Positions 45,621-53,810 of a DNA stretch of 64,000 nucleotides are shown one piece after another. This stretch comes from Euzebyella marina. Lineage in GTDB: Bacteria > Bacteroidota > Bacteroidia > Flavobacteriales > Flavobacteriaceae. The stretch is taken from assembly GCF_014855515.1 (NCBI RefSeq), contig NZ_JACYFK010000003.1, forward strand, positions 186,001-250,000, given 5' to 3'. The notes beneath the pieces were generated by a model. The model ran no database searches. It saw only the letters and a list, made by a program, of their open reading frames with translations, and was not told the origin of the DNA. The translations under genes and the position numbers were made by a program. Numbering within the stretch: the first letter of the stretch is position 1; the number at the start of each line of letters is the position of its first letter.

Positions 45621-46517
45621 TTATTTTCTTGGGTGGTACTTATTGACCACTTCCGTTAGATGAGAACGGTCAACATGCACATAAACTTCTGTAGTGGTGA
45701 TACTTTCATGGCCCAACATTTGCTGAATGGCTCTCAGGTCGGCTCCATTTTTCAATAAATGTGTGGCAAAGGAGTGTCTAAAAGTATGCGGACTAATACT
45801 TTTTTTCAAACCGTTTTTTTCGGCCAATCTTTTTATAATGGTAAATATCATGGCCCGGGTCAATTGTTTGCCCCTTCGGTTTAAGAAAAGAATATCTTCG
45901 TGGCCCTTTTGAGCGTTTTGATGAACCCTGACTTCGTTTCTGTAGATATCGATGTATTTTATATTATAGTCGCTTATAGGTACAAAACGCTGTTTGTCTC
46001 CCTTACCGGTAACTTTGATGAAGCCCTCGTCAAAAAATAGATCCGAAATGCTAAGGCCGACCAATTCCGATACTCGAAGTCCGCAACCATAAAGTGTTTC
46101 GAGCATGGCCCTGTTTCTTTCTCCCTCGGGTTTTGATAAATCTATAGCTGCAATAATTTGGTCTATTTCATCTTCGGAAAGTGTATCAGGCAGTTTTCTC
46201 CCAATTTTTGGAGATTCGATTAAATCTAACGGATTATCTTCTCTGTAATCTTCAAAAACCAGATAATTGAAAAAGCTTTTTAGGCCGGAGATTATTCGCG
46301 CTTGTGAGCGTGGGTTGAGGTTTTTGGCAACATCGTAAACAAATTGCTGTATTGTTTCTTTTTGAATGCGAACCGGGCTTTCGGTTATATTGTTGACCTC
46401 TAGAAAGGCAATCAGTTTCTCGACATCAAAAACATAGTTTTTAATGGAGTTTTCCGAAAGGCCTCTTTCAATCTTTAGGTAATGCTGATAGTCGGTGAGG
46501 GCTTGCATCCATTTCAT
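45621..46517 (-). CDS. xerD: site-specific tyrosine recombinase XerD
   Basis: Resolves chromosome dimers at dif with XerC. Start at ATG 46517 (298 residues, MKWMQALTDYQHYLKIERGLSENSIKNY), the normal length; the longer frame to 46544 adds nine atypical residues. N-terminal SAM-like DNA-binding domain (about 1-100), catalytic domain with the first Arg in CGLRVSELVGLS, Lys in KGDKQRFVPIS, HxxR in SPHTFRHSFATHLL, and Tyr nucleophile near TTEVYVHVDRSHL. A TACCTTTA box ends only four bases before the ATG. This is the housekeeping recombinase and not an integron integrase: no IntI-specific insertion between HxxR and earlier motifs is seen. Confidence 0.95.
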   Translation of the reverse strand: MKWMQALTDYQHYLKIERGLSENSIKNYVFDVEKLIAFLEVNNITESPVRIQKETIQQFVYDVAKNLNPRSQARIISGLKSFFNYLVFEDYREDNPLDLIESPKIGRKLPDTLSEDEIDQIIAAIDLSKPEGERNRAMLETLYGCGLRVSELVGLSISDLFFDEGFIKVTGKGDKQRFVPISDYNIKYIDIYRNEVRVHQNAQKGHEDILFLNRRGKQLTRAMIFTIIKRLAEKNGLKKSISPHTFRHSFATHLLKNGADLRAIQQMLGHESITTTEVYVHVDRSHLTEVVNKYHPRK

Positions 46518-46791
46518 GGGATAAAGGTAAACAATGATGGCCATCTGCCGTTAGGGTATTATGTTTTGTACTTGTGTAACGCTTCTCCGGTAAGTTTTAG
46601 ATTGATAACCCATGTGAAATATGGTTATCTTATTATTCATCTGCGCTAGTCGGTAACAATCCCTATCTTTAGGCAGAAATAATAGTATTCGAACAGGTGA
46701 CGGTCCAGTTTTTATTAAAATGGATTGTGCTGTACGAGTAAACCCAATACCCTTAGAATAGATACCCCAGAAAAAAGGAAATAAGTTTTCA

Positions 46792-47205
46792 ATGAAATTA
46801 ATCATTATCAATGGCCCCAACCTAAACCTGTTGGGCAAGCGTGAACCCGAAGTGTACGGTGACAAAACTTTTGAAGACTATTTTGCCGACCTGCAATTTA
46901 GGTTTAAAGAAGTTCAACTGGAATATTTTCAGTCGAACATCGAGGGCGAGCTTATTGGTAAAATTCAAGAAACAGGATTTTCTTATGATGGCATTATTCT
47001 AAATGCCGCTGCCTATACCCATACTTCAGTCGGTATTGGCGACGCGGTCAAGGCTATTGAGACTCCGGTGGTAGAGGTACATATTTCAAATACCCATAAG
47101 CGGGAAGAGTACCGACACGTTTCCTATATATCTCCCGGGGCCAAAGGTGTGATTTTAGGTTTTGGCCTGCAAAGCTATGATTTGGCAATTCAGAGTTTTC
47201 TTTAG
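46792..47205 (+). CDS. aroQ: type II 3-dehydroquinate dehydratase
   Basis: Third step of the shikimate pathway: dehydroquinate to dehydroshikimate. The 137 residues are the usual length for the type II enzyme. INGPNLNLLGKREPEVYG (about 5-22) carries the catalytic Arg and Tyr, NAAAYTHTSVGIGDAV (about 74-89) the substrate loop, and EVHISNTHKREEYRHVSYIS (about 98-117) the catalytic His. It stands alone, divergent from xerD with a 274-bp gap that shows no recognisable element. Confidence 0.96.
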   Translation: MKLIIINGPNLNLLGKREPEVYGDKTFEDYFADLQFRFKEVQLEYFQSNIEGELIGKIQETGFSYDGIILNAAAYTHTSVGIGDAVKAIETPVVEVHISNTHKREEYRHVSYISPGAKGVILGFGLQSYDLAIQSFL

Positions 47206-47364
47206 TACCTACAGCTTTTTAGGATTAGGGTAATATTGGATAAAATCGGTTTTCCGGCATTTTTCAATAGCCCTAACTATCTTATTTTGCCGAAAATTCA
47301 ATTTTGAACATACTTCATTTAGTTTTTTTTCGTTTTTGATTTCCGATAAGAATAGAAATTTAGA

Positions 47365-47883
47365 ATGATGAAACGAATAGTATTTTTGATTTTAATCTGT
47401 CTTTCCTTTTCAAAAATATCAGCTCAAGAAGGTTTTAAGCTAGGGCTTCAAGCAGGTTTGCCCGTGGGCGATTTTAACGAACGGATTGGGGTGGTCATCG
47501 GTGCCGATACAGGCTATATGTGGGCCCCGAACAAGACCTTCGACCTTGGAATAAAAGCAGGATTCATTCATGGTTTCTCAGAAGAATTTCGCGAGGGCAC
47601 CATTCTTGAAGACTTGCCTAGTTTTCAATTTCTACCCTTGGCCGGGTCGGTCAGAATTTGGCCTGGAAAAACTTTCTCTTTCGGGGCCGATGTTGGTCAG
47701 GCACTAGGCCTTAATAAAGGTAATGATGGAGGATTTTACTTGAGACCTCAAGTTGGTTTTCAGGTAGGACCTCAATCTGAAGTTAATTTCTCGTATACCT
47801 CAATCGATGTGAACGATGAAAAATGGAATACCATTACTTTGGCCTACGTATATACATTTCTATCCGCAAGGCACTTCAGATAA
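47365..47883 (+). CDS. outer-membrane beta-barrel protein
   Basis: A 172-residue protein: signal peptide MMKRIVFLILICLSFSKISAQ (cleavage near 20), then a beta-barrel with patterns FKLGLQAGLPVGDFNERIGVVIGADTGYM, FDLGIKAGFIHGF, FSFGADVGQALGL and a C-terminal strand TITLAYVYTFLSARHFR. Resembles the general OmpA-like/porin-family 'outer membrane beta-barrel protein' group of flavobacteria. No periplasmic or peptidoglycan domain. Stop is directly adjacent to that of the DUF3817 gene on the other strand. Confidence 0.75.
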   Translation: MMKRIVFLILICLSFSKISAQEGFKLGLQAGLPVGDFNERIGVVIGADTGYMWAPNKTFDLGIKAGFIHGFSEEFREGTILEDLPSFQFLPLAGSVRIWPGKTFSFGADVGQALGLNKGNDGGFYLRPQVGFQVGPQSEVNFSYTSIDVNDEKWNTITLAYVYTFLSARHFR

Positions 47884-48168
47884 TTAGGCTTCGGCCGGTT
47901 GTAAATACTTTTGATCTACATAAAAGGTTGCAAAGGGTAGCAGGGAGGCCAATAAAAGCACTATCCCTTTTTTAATGCTCCATTTTCTTTCAAACCAAAA
48001 TACAATAGCCAAAATCACGTAGGCTATAAATAGAATCCCATGCGCATACCCTACATATTTATTGGGCAGGGGAATGTCTGCCATATATTTTAGGGGCATG
48101 GTTACCGCAAAAAGGGCCAGATAAGAAATACCTTCAAGTATGGCTGTCAATCGAAATACTTTAAACAT
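47884..48168 (-). CDS. DUF3817 small membrane protein
   Basis: A 94-residue protein with three membrane helices (about 6-26, 38-60, 67-85) and the DUF3817 signature LEGISYLALFAVTMPLKY near residues 11-28, GYAHGILFIAY near 38-48. The family is found in many bacteria, sometimes beside cytochrome or transport genes, with no known role. It abuts the outer-membrane barrel gene on the opposite strand and precedes lpdA's terminator. Confidence 0.85.
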   Translation of the reverse strand: MFKVFRLTAILEGISYLALFAVTMPLKYMADIPLPNKYVGYAHGILFIAYVILAIVFWFERKWSIKKGIVLLLASLLPFATFYVDQKYLQPAEA

Positions 48169-48174
48169 GGTGGA

Positions 48175-48212
48175 AAAATAAAAAGACCGGTGTCGTTTTA
48201 GAAGCCGGCCTT
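48175..48212 (-). terminator. rho-independent terminator of lpdA
   Basis: On the minus strand AAGGCCGGC and ACCGGTCTT pair (one G-T) around a 12-base loop and are followed by TTTTTATTTTT. It lies just after the lpdA stop codon at 48221. Confidence 0.7.
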
Positions 48213-48220
48213 AATTGATT

Positions 48221-49612
48221 TTATAAGTGAATTACTTCGTCATAGGCCGCCGCTACCGCTTCCATCACGGCTTCACTCATTGTTGGGTGAGGGTGAACAG
48301 CCTTTAAAATTTCATGACCTGTAGTTTCTAATTTTCGAGCAACAACAGCCTCGGCAATCATGTCGGTAACCCCGTTACCAATCATATGGCAACCGAGCCA
48401 TTCGCCATATTTCGCATCAAAGATGACTTTTACAAAACCATCGGCATTACCGGAAGCTTTGGCCTTACCGCTAGCCGAAAAAGGAAATTTACCAACTTTG
48501 ATATCAAGACCTTTTTCTTTGGCTTGCTTTTCGGTCAACCCTACAGAAGCAACTTCGGGCATGCAATAGGTACACCCAGGAATGTTTCCGTAATCTAATG
48601 GTTCAACATGCATACCTGCTATTTTTTCGACACAAAGTATGCCTTCAGCCGAAGCAACGTGGGCCAATGCCTGACCAGGGGTTACATCGCCAATAGCGTA
48701 ATAACCTGGAATGTTGGTCTGATAGTAATCGTTCACAAGTATTTTGTCTCTGTCGGTAGAAATTCCGACATCTTCCAATCCGATATTTTCAATGTTCGAT
48801 TTGATGCCTACTGCCGATAAAACAACATCGGCCTCTAGAATTTCCTCTCCCTTAGCTGTTTTTACGGTAGCTTTTACTCCTTCTCCTGAAGTGTCAACAG
48901 AGGTTACCTCGGCAGAGGTCTTAATTTTTACGCCAGCTTTTTTGAAGCTTCTTTCCAATTGCTTTGAAACCTCTTCATCTTCAACCGGTACAATGTTCGG
49001 AAGGTACTCCACCACGGTTACTTCCGTGCCCATTGAATTATAGAAATAGGCAAATTCGATACCAATGGCACCACTACCAACTACAATCATGCTTTTAGGT
49101 TGCTTTTCAAGCGACATGGCCTCGCGGTATCCGATTATCTTTTTTCCGTCTTGTGGTAAGCTGGGCAATTCACGGCTTCTGGCACCGGTGGCAATGATAA
49201 TATGCTCGGCGCTGTATTCAGTCTCTTTACCGCTCTCATCTTTTACCGAAACCTTTTTCTTTGGTTTTAAAGTTCCGAAGCCATTAATGACTTCAATTTT
49301 GTTCTTCTTCATCAAGAACTGAACACCTTTGCTCATGCCATCGGCGACCCCTCTACTACGTTTTACAACGGAGCCAAAATCTTTATCAACACCCTCGGCC
49401 TTTAGCCCGTAGTCTTCGGCATGTTGCAAGTATTGAAAAACCTGAGCAGATTTCAATAGTGCCTTCGTGGGTATACAACCCCAGTTCAAACACACCCCGC
49501 CTAAACTTTCTTTCTCGATAATCGCGGTCTTTAAACCTAATTGAGAAGCTCTGATAGCGGTTACGTATCCTCCAGGTCCACTGCCTAAAACTATTACATC
49601 GAAATTGCTCAT
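48221..49612 (-). CDS. lpdA: dihydrolipoyl dehydrogenase (E3)
   Basis: Reoxidises dihydrolipoamide for pyruvate, 2-oxoglutarate or branched-chain 2-oxoacid dehydrogenase complexes and the glycine cleavage system. The 463 residues contain the FAD site VLGSGPGGYVTAIRASQLG, the redox disulfide CLNWGC (about 41-46), the NAD site VVGSGAIGIEFAYFYNSMG and the catalytic His-Glu pair in HPHPTMSEAVMEA. A TACTTTTG -7 box precedes it and a terminator follows. It is alone here, away from the complex genes, as is common in flavobacteria. Confidence 0.97.
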   Translation of the reverse strand: MSNFDVIVLGSGPGGYVTAIRASQLGLKTAIIEKESLGGVCLNWGCIPTKALLKSAQVFQYLQHAEDYGLKAEGVDKDFGSVVKRSRGVADGMSKGVQFLMKKNKIEVINGFGTLKPKKKVSVKDESGKETEYSAEHIIIATGARSRELPSLPQDGKKIIGYREAMSLEKQPKSMIVVGSGAIGIEFAYFYNSMGTEVTVVEYLPNIVPVEDEEVSKQLERSFKKAGVKIKTSAEVTSVDTSGEGVKATVKTAKGEEILEADVVLSAVGIKSNIENIGLEDVGISTDRDKILVNDYYQTNIPGYYAIGDVTPGQALAHVASAEGILCVEKIAGMHVEPLDYGNIPGCTYCMPEVASVGLTEKQAKEKGLDIKVGKFPFSASGKAKASGNADGFVKVIFDAKYGEWLGCHMIGNGVTDMIAEAVVARKLETTGHEILKAVHPHPTMSEAVMEAVAAAYDEVIHL

Positions 49613-49665
49613 ATTCTTAATTTTTTCTATTCTAGATTTGAATTTGATAGCACATTAAAGAGGTG

Positions 49666-49673
49666 CAAAAGTA
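49666..49673 (-). promoter_or_regulatory. -7 element TACTTTTG for lpdA
   Basis: Reads CAAAAGTA on the plus strand. It lies about 54 bases upstream of the lpdA ATG. No clear -33 element. Confidence 0.5.
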
Positions 49674-49804
49674 AGTAATTATCATTAATTTCTTTGCTGT
49701 CGGGTATCAGCTATAACAATAATTAAACATATAGTTTTTAAATAGAAGTTCTGCGGCGCACTAAGTTAGTGCACTTAAGGATTTTTTTGCTGGATAGGAT
49801 TCTT

Positions 49805-50332
49805 TTAAGAACCGAACATTTTTCTATTGAACGCTTCCGATTTGCCTTTGGGAATAGACAAGGACTTCCATTGTGGACCTTTGATCATTTTAGCTAAAAG
49901 TACTATTTGACCTACATGGGAAGCATAATGCGCTAACTGCCTATGAACCGCTTCTGTAATCGAATGGTTTTCGTTTCTGATCTTCACTTGGCTGCCGAAA
50001 TTGTTTGAATCGATTGTAGCAAGAGCATCAAAAAGACAATCCCAACCTTCTTCCCAAGCGGTTATTATCTCACCTTTACTTTGATACGAATTTTCAAATT
50101 CCTGTTCTCTTTGCCTCCAGCTTTTTTCACCATCTTCAGTTAAGAAATTGGTCCAACGGCTTAGCATATTGCCATTCATGTGTTTTACAATGGTGGCCAC
50201 GCTGTTATCCGATTCGCTGGCCTTCCAATTCATTTCATGATAGCTTAACTGCTTCAAACAGGCATCACCGAGTACCTTGTATCGGTTAAACTCAAACTTT
50301 ACACTTTCCAGAAAATGATTGCTGAAATCCAA
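49805..50332 (-). CDS. DinB-like DUF1572 family protein
   Basis: A 175-residue cytoplasmic helical protein of the DinB four-helix superfamily, DUF1572 type: CLKQLSYHEMNWKASESDNSVATIVKHMNGNMLSRW near residues 24-59 carries one of the potential metal-binding His residues, and ITEAVHRQLAHYASHVGQIVLLAKM near 125-150 carries the other two. Some DinB proteins act as thiol transferases; substrate here unknown. Starts nine bases after the msrB stop, so probably read with it. Confidence 0.88.
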   Translation of the reverse strand: MDFSNHFLESVKFEFNRYKVLGDACLKQLSYHEMNWKASESDNSVATIVKHMNGNMLSRWTNFLTEDGEKSWRQREQEFENSYQSKGEIITAWEEGWDCLFDALATIDSNNFGSQVKIRNENHSITEAVHRQLAHYASHVGQIVLLAKMIKGPQWKSLSIPKGKSEAFNRKMFGS

Positions 50333-50341
50333 ACTGAGAAT

Positions 50342-50836
50342 CTATTTTGAATCGGGCACGAAATCTAAGGCTACGCCATTAATACAGTGTCTTAGGCCGG
50401 TAGGTTTAGGTCCATCATTAAAAACGTGACCTAAATGTCCGCCACAATTGGCACAATGTTCTTCTGTTCGTTTATAGCCGATATCATAATCGACATCATA
50501 TGCTACATTTCCCTCAATTTCTTTATAGAAACTGGGCCAACCGGTACCTGACCTGAATTTAGTCTCACTTTTAAAGAGGGGCGTGCCACAGCCGGCGCAG
50601 ACATAGGTGCCCTTTTCTTTGTTCTCCAATAGTTCGCTTGTAAAAGGGTTTTCGGTAGCAGCCTTTCTCAAAACATAAAATTCGGCTTCCGTCAGTTCTT
50701 TCTTCCACTCTTCTTCACTTTTGTTGACGGCAAACTTTTTCTCTTCTTTAACCTCGCTATCCTTTTGTTGTTGAGAGACACCTTGACAACTAATGAAGAC
50801 TAGACAAGCTCCTAAAATTAGGTGTTTATATATCAT
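50342..50836 (-). CDS. msrB: peptide-methionine (R)-S-oxide reductase MsrB, lipoprotein form
   Basis: Repairs the R epimer of methionine sulfoxide. The 164 residues begin with a lipoprotein signal (HLILGACLVFISC, Cys about 17) and a charged linker; the MsrB domain runs from about 45. Zinc-binding Cys pairs CAGC and CANC are intact, as are FRSGTGWPSF, DIGYKRTEEHCANCGGHLGHVF and the catalytic Cys in LRHCINGVALDF. Lipid anchoring places it in the cell envelope, where it would protect exported proteins. Followed by the DinB-like gene. Confidence 0.95.
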   Translation of the reverse strand: MIYKHLILGACLVFISCQGVSQQQKDSEVKEEKKFAVNKSEEEWKKELTEAEFYVLRKAATENPFTSELLENKEKGTYVCAGCGTPLFKSETKFRSGTGWPSFYKEIEGNVAYDVDYDIGYKRTEEHCANCGGHLGHVFNDGPKPTGLRHCINGVALDFVPDSK

Positions 50837-50927
50837 CGCTTATTTTTTTTTAGTTAATTGGACGTTCAAGTAAAAACATCCTTTCAGTGTTTCTATGTTA
50901 ATGTACGAAATGAATCGTTGATGGTTC

Positions 50928-50961
50928 ATAAAAAAGAACCCCACTTTTCAGGTGGGGTTCT
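50928..50961 (-). terminator. rho-independent terminator of the collagen-like lipoprotein gene
   Basis: AGAACCCCAC and GTGGGGTTCT form a perfect 10-bp stem with a 7-base loop; a T-run follows on the minus strand. It lies 23 bases after the stop codon of the gene at 50984-51520. Confidence 0.85.
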
Positions 50962-50983
50962 GCATATTTTTCGTTGAAAGTAT

Positions 50984-51520
50984 TTAGTGAATTTTTTTCA
51001 CATCTGTTTCTTCAACACCTAAAGCACTCATTACCGAATTGAGATTGGCTTCATCTAAATTAACCGCTGTTCCCAAATCTCCTGGAACCACTACAATTCT
51101 AAAAATTTGATTGTTCGTCAAATCCGCAGGAACAAGATTAGCATCAAATTCTGGTTCTAAAAGAATGGTATAATCACCAACCGTAAAATCGAAATTATAA
51201 TAGAGCAAACCTTCATCACTGAAAAAAGGTTGCGGCAATTGACGCCAAACATCAAGTCCGTCAGTAACCTCTTCTAGACGATAGACCAAGATAACATCAT
51301 CTTGAATTAACTGTATGTCAGAAGGGTATTCGGTGAAGAATTCATATCTATTGGCACCCGAGTTAAAACTGAGGTCGACATCTATTTCAAAGGCTGCCGC
51401 TTCAAATGCGGCTCCGTCGAGCCCGTCAAGACCATCGCGGCCCGGAGGTCCTTCAGGTCCTTCACAAGAAACAATAAAAAGTGATAGTAAAGACCCGAGT
51501 ATGATTGTAGCTTTTTTCAT
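50984..51520 (-). CDS. collagen-like lipoprotein
   Basis: A 178-residue lipoprotein with signal ending LFIVSC (Cys about 19). The next 18 residues form a short collagen-type Gly-X-Y run (EGPEGPPGRDGLDGLDG), followed by about 140 residues of a beta-rich domain (FEIDVDLSFNSGANRYEFFTEYPSDIQLIQDDVILVYRLEEV, LLYYNFDFTVGDYTILLEP). Short collagen-like stretches occur directly after the lipidated Cys in several Bacteroidota surface lipoproteins, probably as a spacer or trimerisation segment. The C-terminal family is not recognised. Ends in a strong terminator. Confidence 0.8.
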   Translation of the reverse strand: MKKATIILGSLLSLFIVSCEGPEGPPGRDGLDGLDGAAFEAAAFEIDVDLSFNSGANRYEFFTEYPSDIQLIQDDVILVYRLEEVTDGLDVWRQLPQPFFSDEGLLYYNFDFTVGDYTILLEPEFDANLVPADLTNNQIFRIVVVPGDLGTAVNLDEANLNSVMSALGVEETDVKKIH

Positions 51521-51813
51521 TTTTTAAATTTTAGCGAATTATTCAATTGCGAATTTAGTTTCAAAAAGTGTTCCAAAATTTCATCGTGCTTACAAAAACA
51601 CTTTCTTGTCCTTTTTGAACCCTTGTTCCAAAAACTTTCTCAAAAAAGGATTTCGAAACAGAATGATAGTGATGAAAAAGAAACAAAAAAGTTATCTTGG
51701 CGAAAACTAAGTGTGCACTTGTTGTAAATAGGTGAACTTCGGTTTAAAGTTCGACATACTTTTTAATAAAGTTGTTAGATTTACTAATATTATTAGAAAA
51801 CCTCCATTTGATT

Positions 51814-53712
51814 ATGCCACATGTAACTGTCTTCAGTCTGTTCTCCGATTTTGATATTGATCTTTTTAAGTCTGGTAAGCATTTCCGCCTTTATGAAAAA
51901 TTGGGTTCTCACCCGATGGAACTTAATGGTGTTAAAGGAACATATTTCGCTGTTTGGGCTCCTTCGGCGCGGTCGGTTTCCGTTGTGGGCAACTTTAATG
52001 GATGGGATGGCCATATGCACCAATTAAATGTAAGATGGGATTCAAGCGGTATTTGGGAAGGTTTTATTCCTGGAGTGGGTGAAGGTGAAATCTACAAGTA
52101 CAAAATATACTCAAACAACCATGGTGCCGTGACCGAGAAGGCCGATCCTTTTGCGCGGTATTGTGAACAACCGCCTCGCACAGCATCCATTATTTGGAAA
52201 AAGAATTACGATTGGGGCGATAACGAATGGATGGAAACGAGAAAGTCTAAAAATTCGTTGGACACACCTTTTTCGGTTTACGAAGTTCATTTAGGCTCTT
52301 GGAAGCGAAATAAAGAAGGTAAATTCTTGACCTACGAAGAATTATCGGATGATTTGGTCGCTTACGTCAAAGAAATGGGTTTTACCCACATTGAGTTTAT
52401 GCCGATAATGGAATACCCGTATGACCCATCATGGGGGTATCAATTGACCGGATATTTCGCACCAACTTCCCGTTTTGGTGAACCTGAAGGGTTCAAACTT
52501 TTGGTAGATAAAATGCATAAGGCCGGTATAGGTGTCATTTTAGATTGGGTGCCATCGCATTTTCCTGAAGACGCCCATGGCCTAGGGTTTTTCGATGGGT
52601 CTCATCTATATGAACATCCTGATAGAAGACGTGGTTACCACCCAGATTGGAAGAGTTTAATATTCAATTATGGTAGAAGTGAGGTACGTGCCTTCTTGAT
52701 CAGTAACGCCATTTTTTGGTTGGATCAGTTTCATGTTGATGGCTTGCGGGTCGATGCCGTGGCTTCAATGCTTTACCTCGATTATTCTCGTGAAGATGGC
52801 GAATGGGAGCCCAACATGTATGGTAATAACGAGAACTTAGAGGCTCTCTCTTTTATAAGGGAATTTAATGAGACCGTTTATGGCACTTTTCCTGATGTAC
52901 AGACCATAGCTGAAGAATCGACAGCTTTTACCGGGGTCTCAAAACCGGTGATGTACGGCGGTCTTGGTTTTGGTATGAAATGGATGATGGGGTGGATGCA
53001 CGATACCTTGGAATACTTTAAGAAAGAACCTGTTTATCGCAAGCATCATCAAAACGATTTGACCTTTAGCATGACCTATGCTTTTAGTGAAAACTTTATG
53101 CTTCCGTTATCTCATGATGAGGTGGTTTATGGTAAGAATTCTTTGGTATATCGCATGCCCGGCGATGAATGGCAGCGTTTTGCCAATTTACGCTTGATGT
53201 TCGGTTATATGTTTACCCACCCGGGTACCAATCTGATTTTTATGGGAGGGGAATTTGGTCAGACCAATGAATGGAATTTTCAACAGAGTTTAGATTGGCA
53301 CTTGACCCAATATGATGTACACTCAGGGGTTCAACAGTTTATCAAAGACCTGAACACCCTCTACAAATCGAGTCCAGCCCTTTTTGAGAAACAGTTCAGT
53401 CCTGATGGTTTTAGGTGGATAGATTATGGCGACCACCAAAATTCGGTGTTGGCCTATATAAGAAAGGGGCACGAATCTGAGAACGATATTTACGTGGCTT
53501 GTAATTTCACTCCTGTGCCCCGTGAAAAGTACTGCATCGGTGTTGAAAAACCATCGGGTAAGTTCAAGGTTCTTCTGAATAGCGATGATAGCAAATATTC
53601 CGGTTCCGGTATGAAAAGCAAGATTTCTACCATTAAGAAAAAGCCTTGGCACGGGCGCGAGCAATCGGTAGAACTTACTATTCCGCCACTCAGTATAGTG
53701 GTATTTCAGTGA
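51814..53712 (+). CDS. glgB: 1,4-alpha-glucan branching enzyme
   Basis: Forms alpha-1,6 branches in glycogen (GH13). Start at ATG 51814 (632 residues, MPHVTVFSLF); the frame extends upstream without a credible start. Domains: carbohydrate-binding module 48 (about 35-120, WAPSARSVSVVGNFNGWDGH), catalytic barrel (about 150-520) with nucleophile Asp near 314 (DGLRVDAV), acid Glu near 367 (TIAEESTAF) and Asp near 435 (LSHDEVV), and the C-terminal beta domain. The extra N-terminal domain of E. coli GlgB is absent. Followed by the GH31 gene. Confidence 0.96.
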   Translation: MPHVTVFSLFSDFDIDLFKSGKHFRLYEKLGSHPMELNGVKGTYFAVWAPSARSVSVVGNFNGWDGHMHQLNVRWDSSGIWEGFIPGVGEGEIYKYKIYSNNHGAVTEKADPFARYCEQPPRTASIIWKKNYDWGDNEWMETRKSKNSLDTPFSVYEVHLGSWKRNKEGKFLTYEELSDDLVAYVKEMGFTHIEFMPIMEYPYDPSWGYQLTGYFAPTSRFGEPEGFKLLVDKMHKAGIGVILDWVPSHFPEDAHGLGFFDGSHLYEHPDRRRGYHPDWKSLIFNYGRSEVRAFLISNAIFWLDQFHVDGLRVDAVASMLYLDYSREDGEWEPNMYGNNENLEALSFIREFNETVYGTFPDVQTIAEESTAFTGVSKPVMYGGLGFGMKWMMGWMHDTLEYFKKEPVYRKHHQNDLTFSMTYAFSENFMLPLSHDEVVYGKNSLVYRMPGDEWQRFANLRLMFGYMFTHPGTNLIFMGGEFGQTNEWNFQQSLDWHLTQYDVHSGVQQFIKDLNTLYKSSPALFEKQFSPDGFRWIDYGDHQNSVLAYIRKGHESENDIYVACNFTPVPREKYCIGVEKPSGKFKVLLNSDDSKYSGSGMKSKISTIKKKPWHGREQSVELTIPPLSIVVFQ

Positions 53713-53735
53713 AAAACGGCCGATTTACCGTTTTA
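53712..53735 (+). terminator. hairpin after glgB
   Basis: AAAACGG and CCGTTTT form a 7-bp stem around CCGATTTA, followed by AACAACC, not a clear T-run. It may attenuate read-through into the GH31 gene. Confidence 0.35.
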
Positions 53736-53810
53736 ACAACCGATTGCACATGAATGATTTCGTAATTAGGCCCTAAAGTCTTTTTTTTGTAGGGTTTTAA
53801 AACTTGCCGG

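Noticed and set aside
45621-46517. XerD as the integrase of the cassette array
   Set aside because: It is 24 kb away, of normal XerD length and has no integron-integrase insertion. It is the chromosomal dimer-resolution enzyme. It could still act on the sites but nothing shows this.
46551-46865. 104-residue frame between xerD and aroQ on the minus strand
   Set aside because: It overlaps the start of aroQ, has mixed unstructured sequence and no promoter-like box or family pattern.
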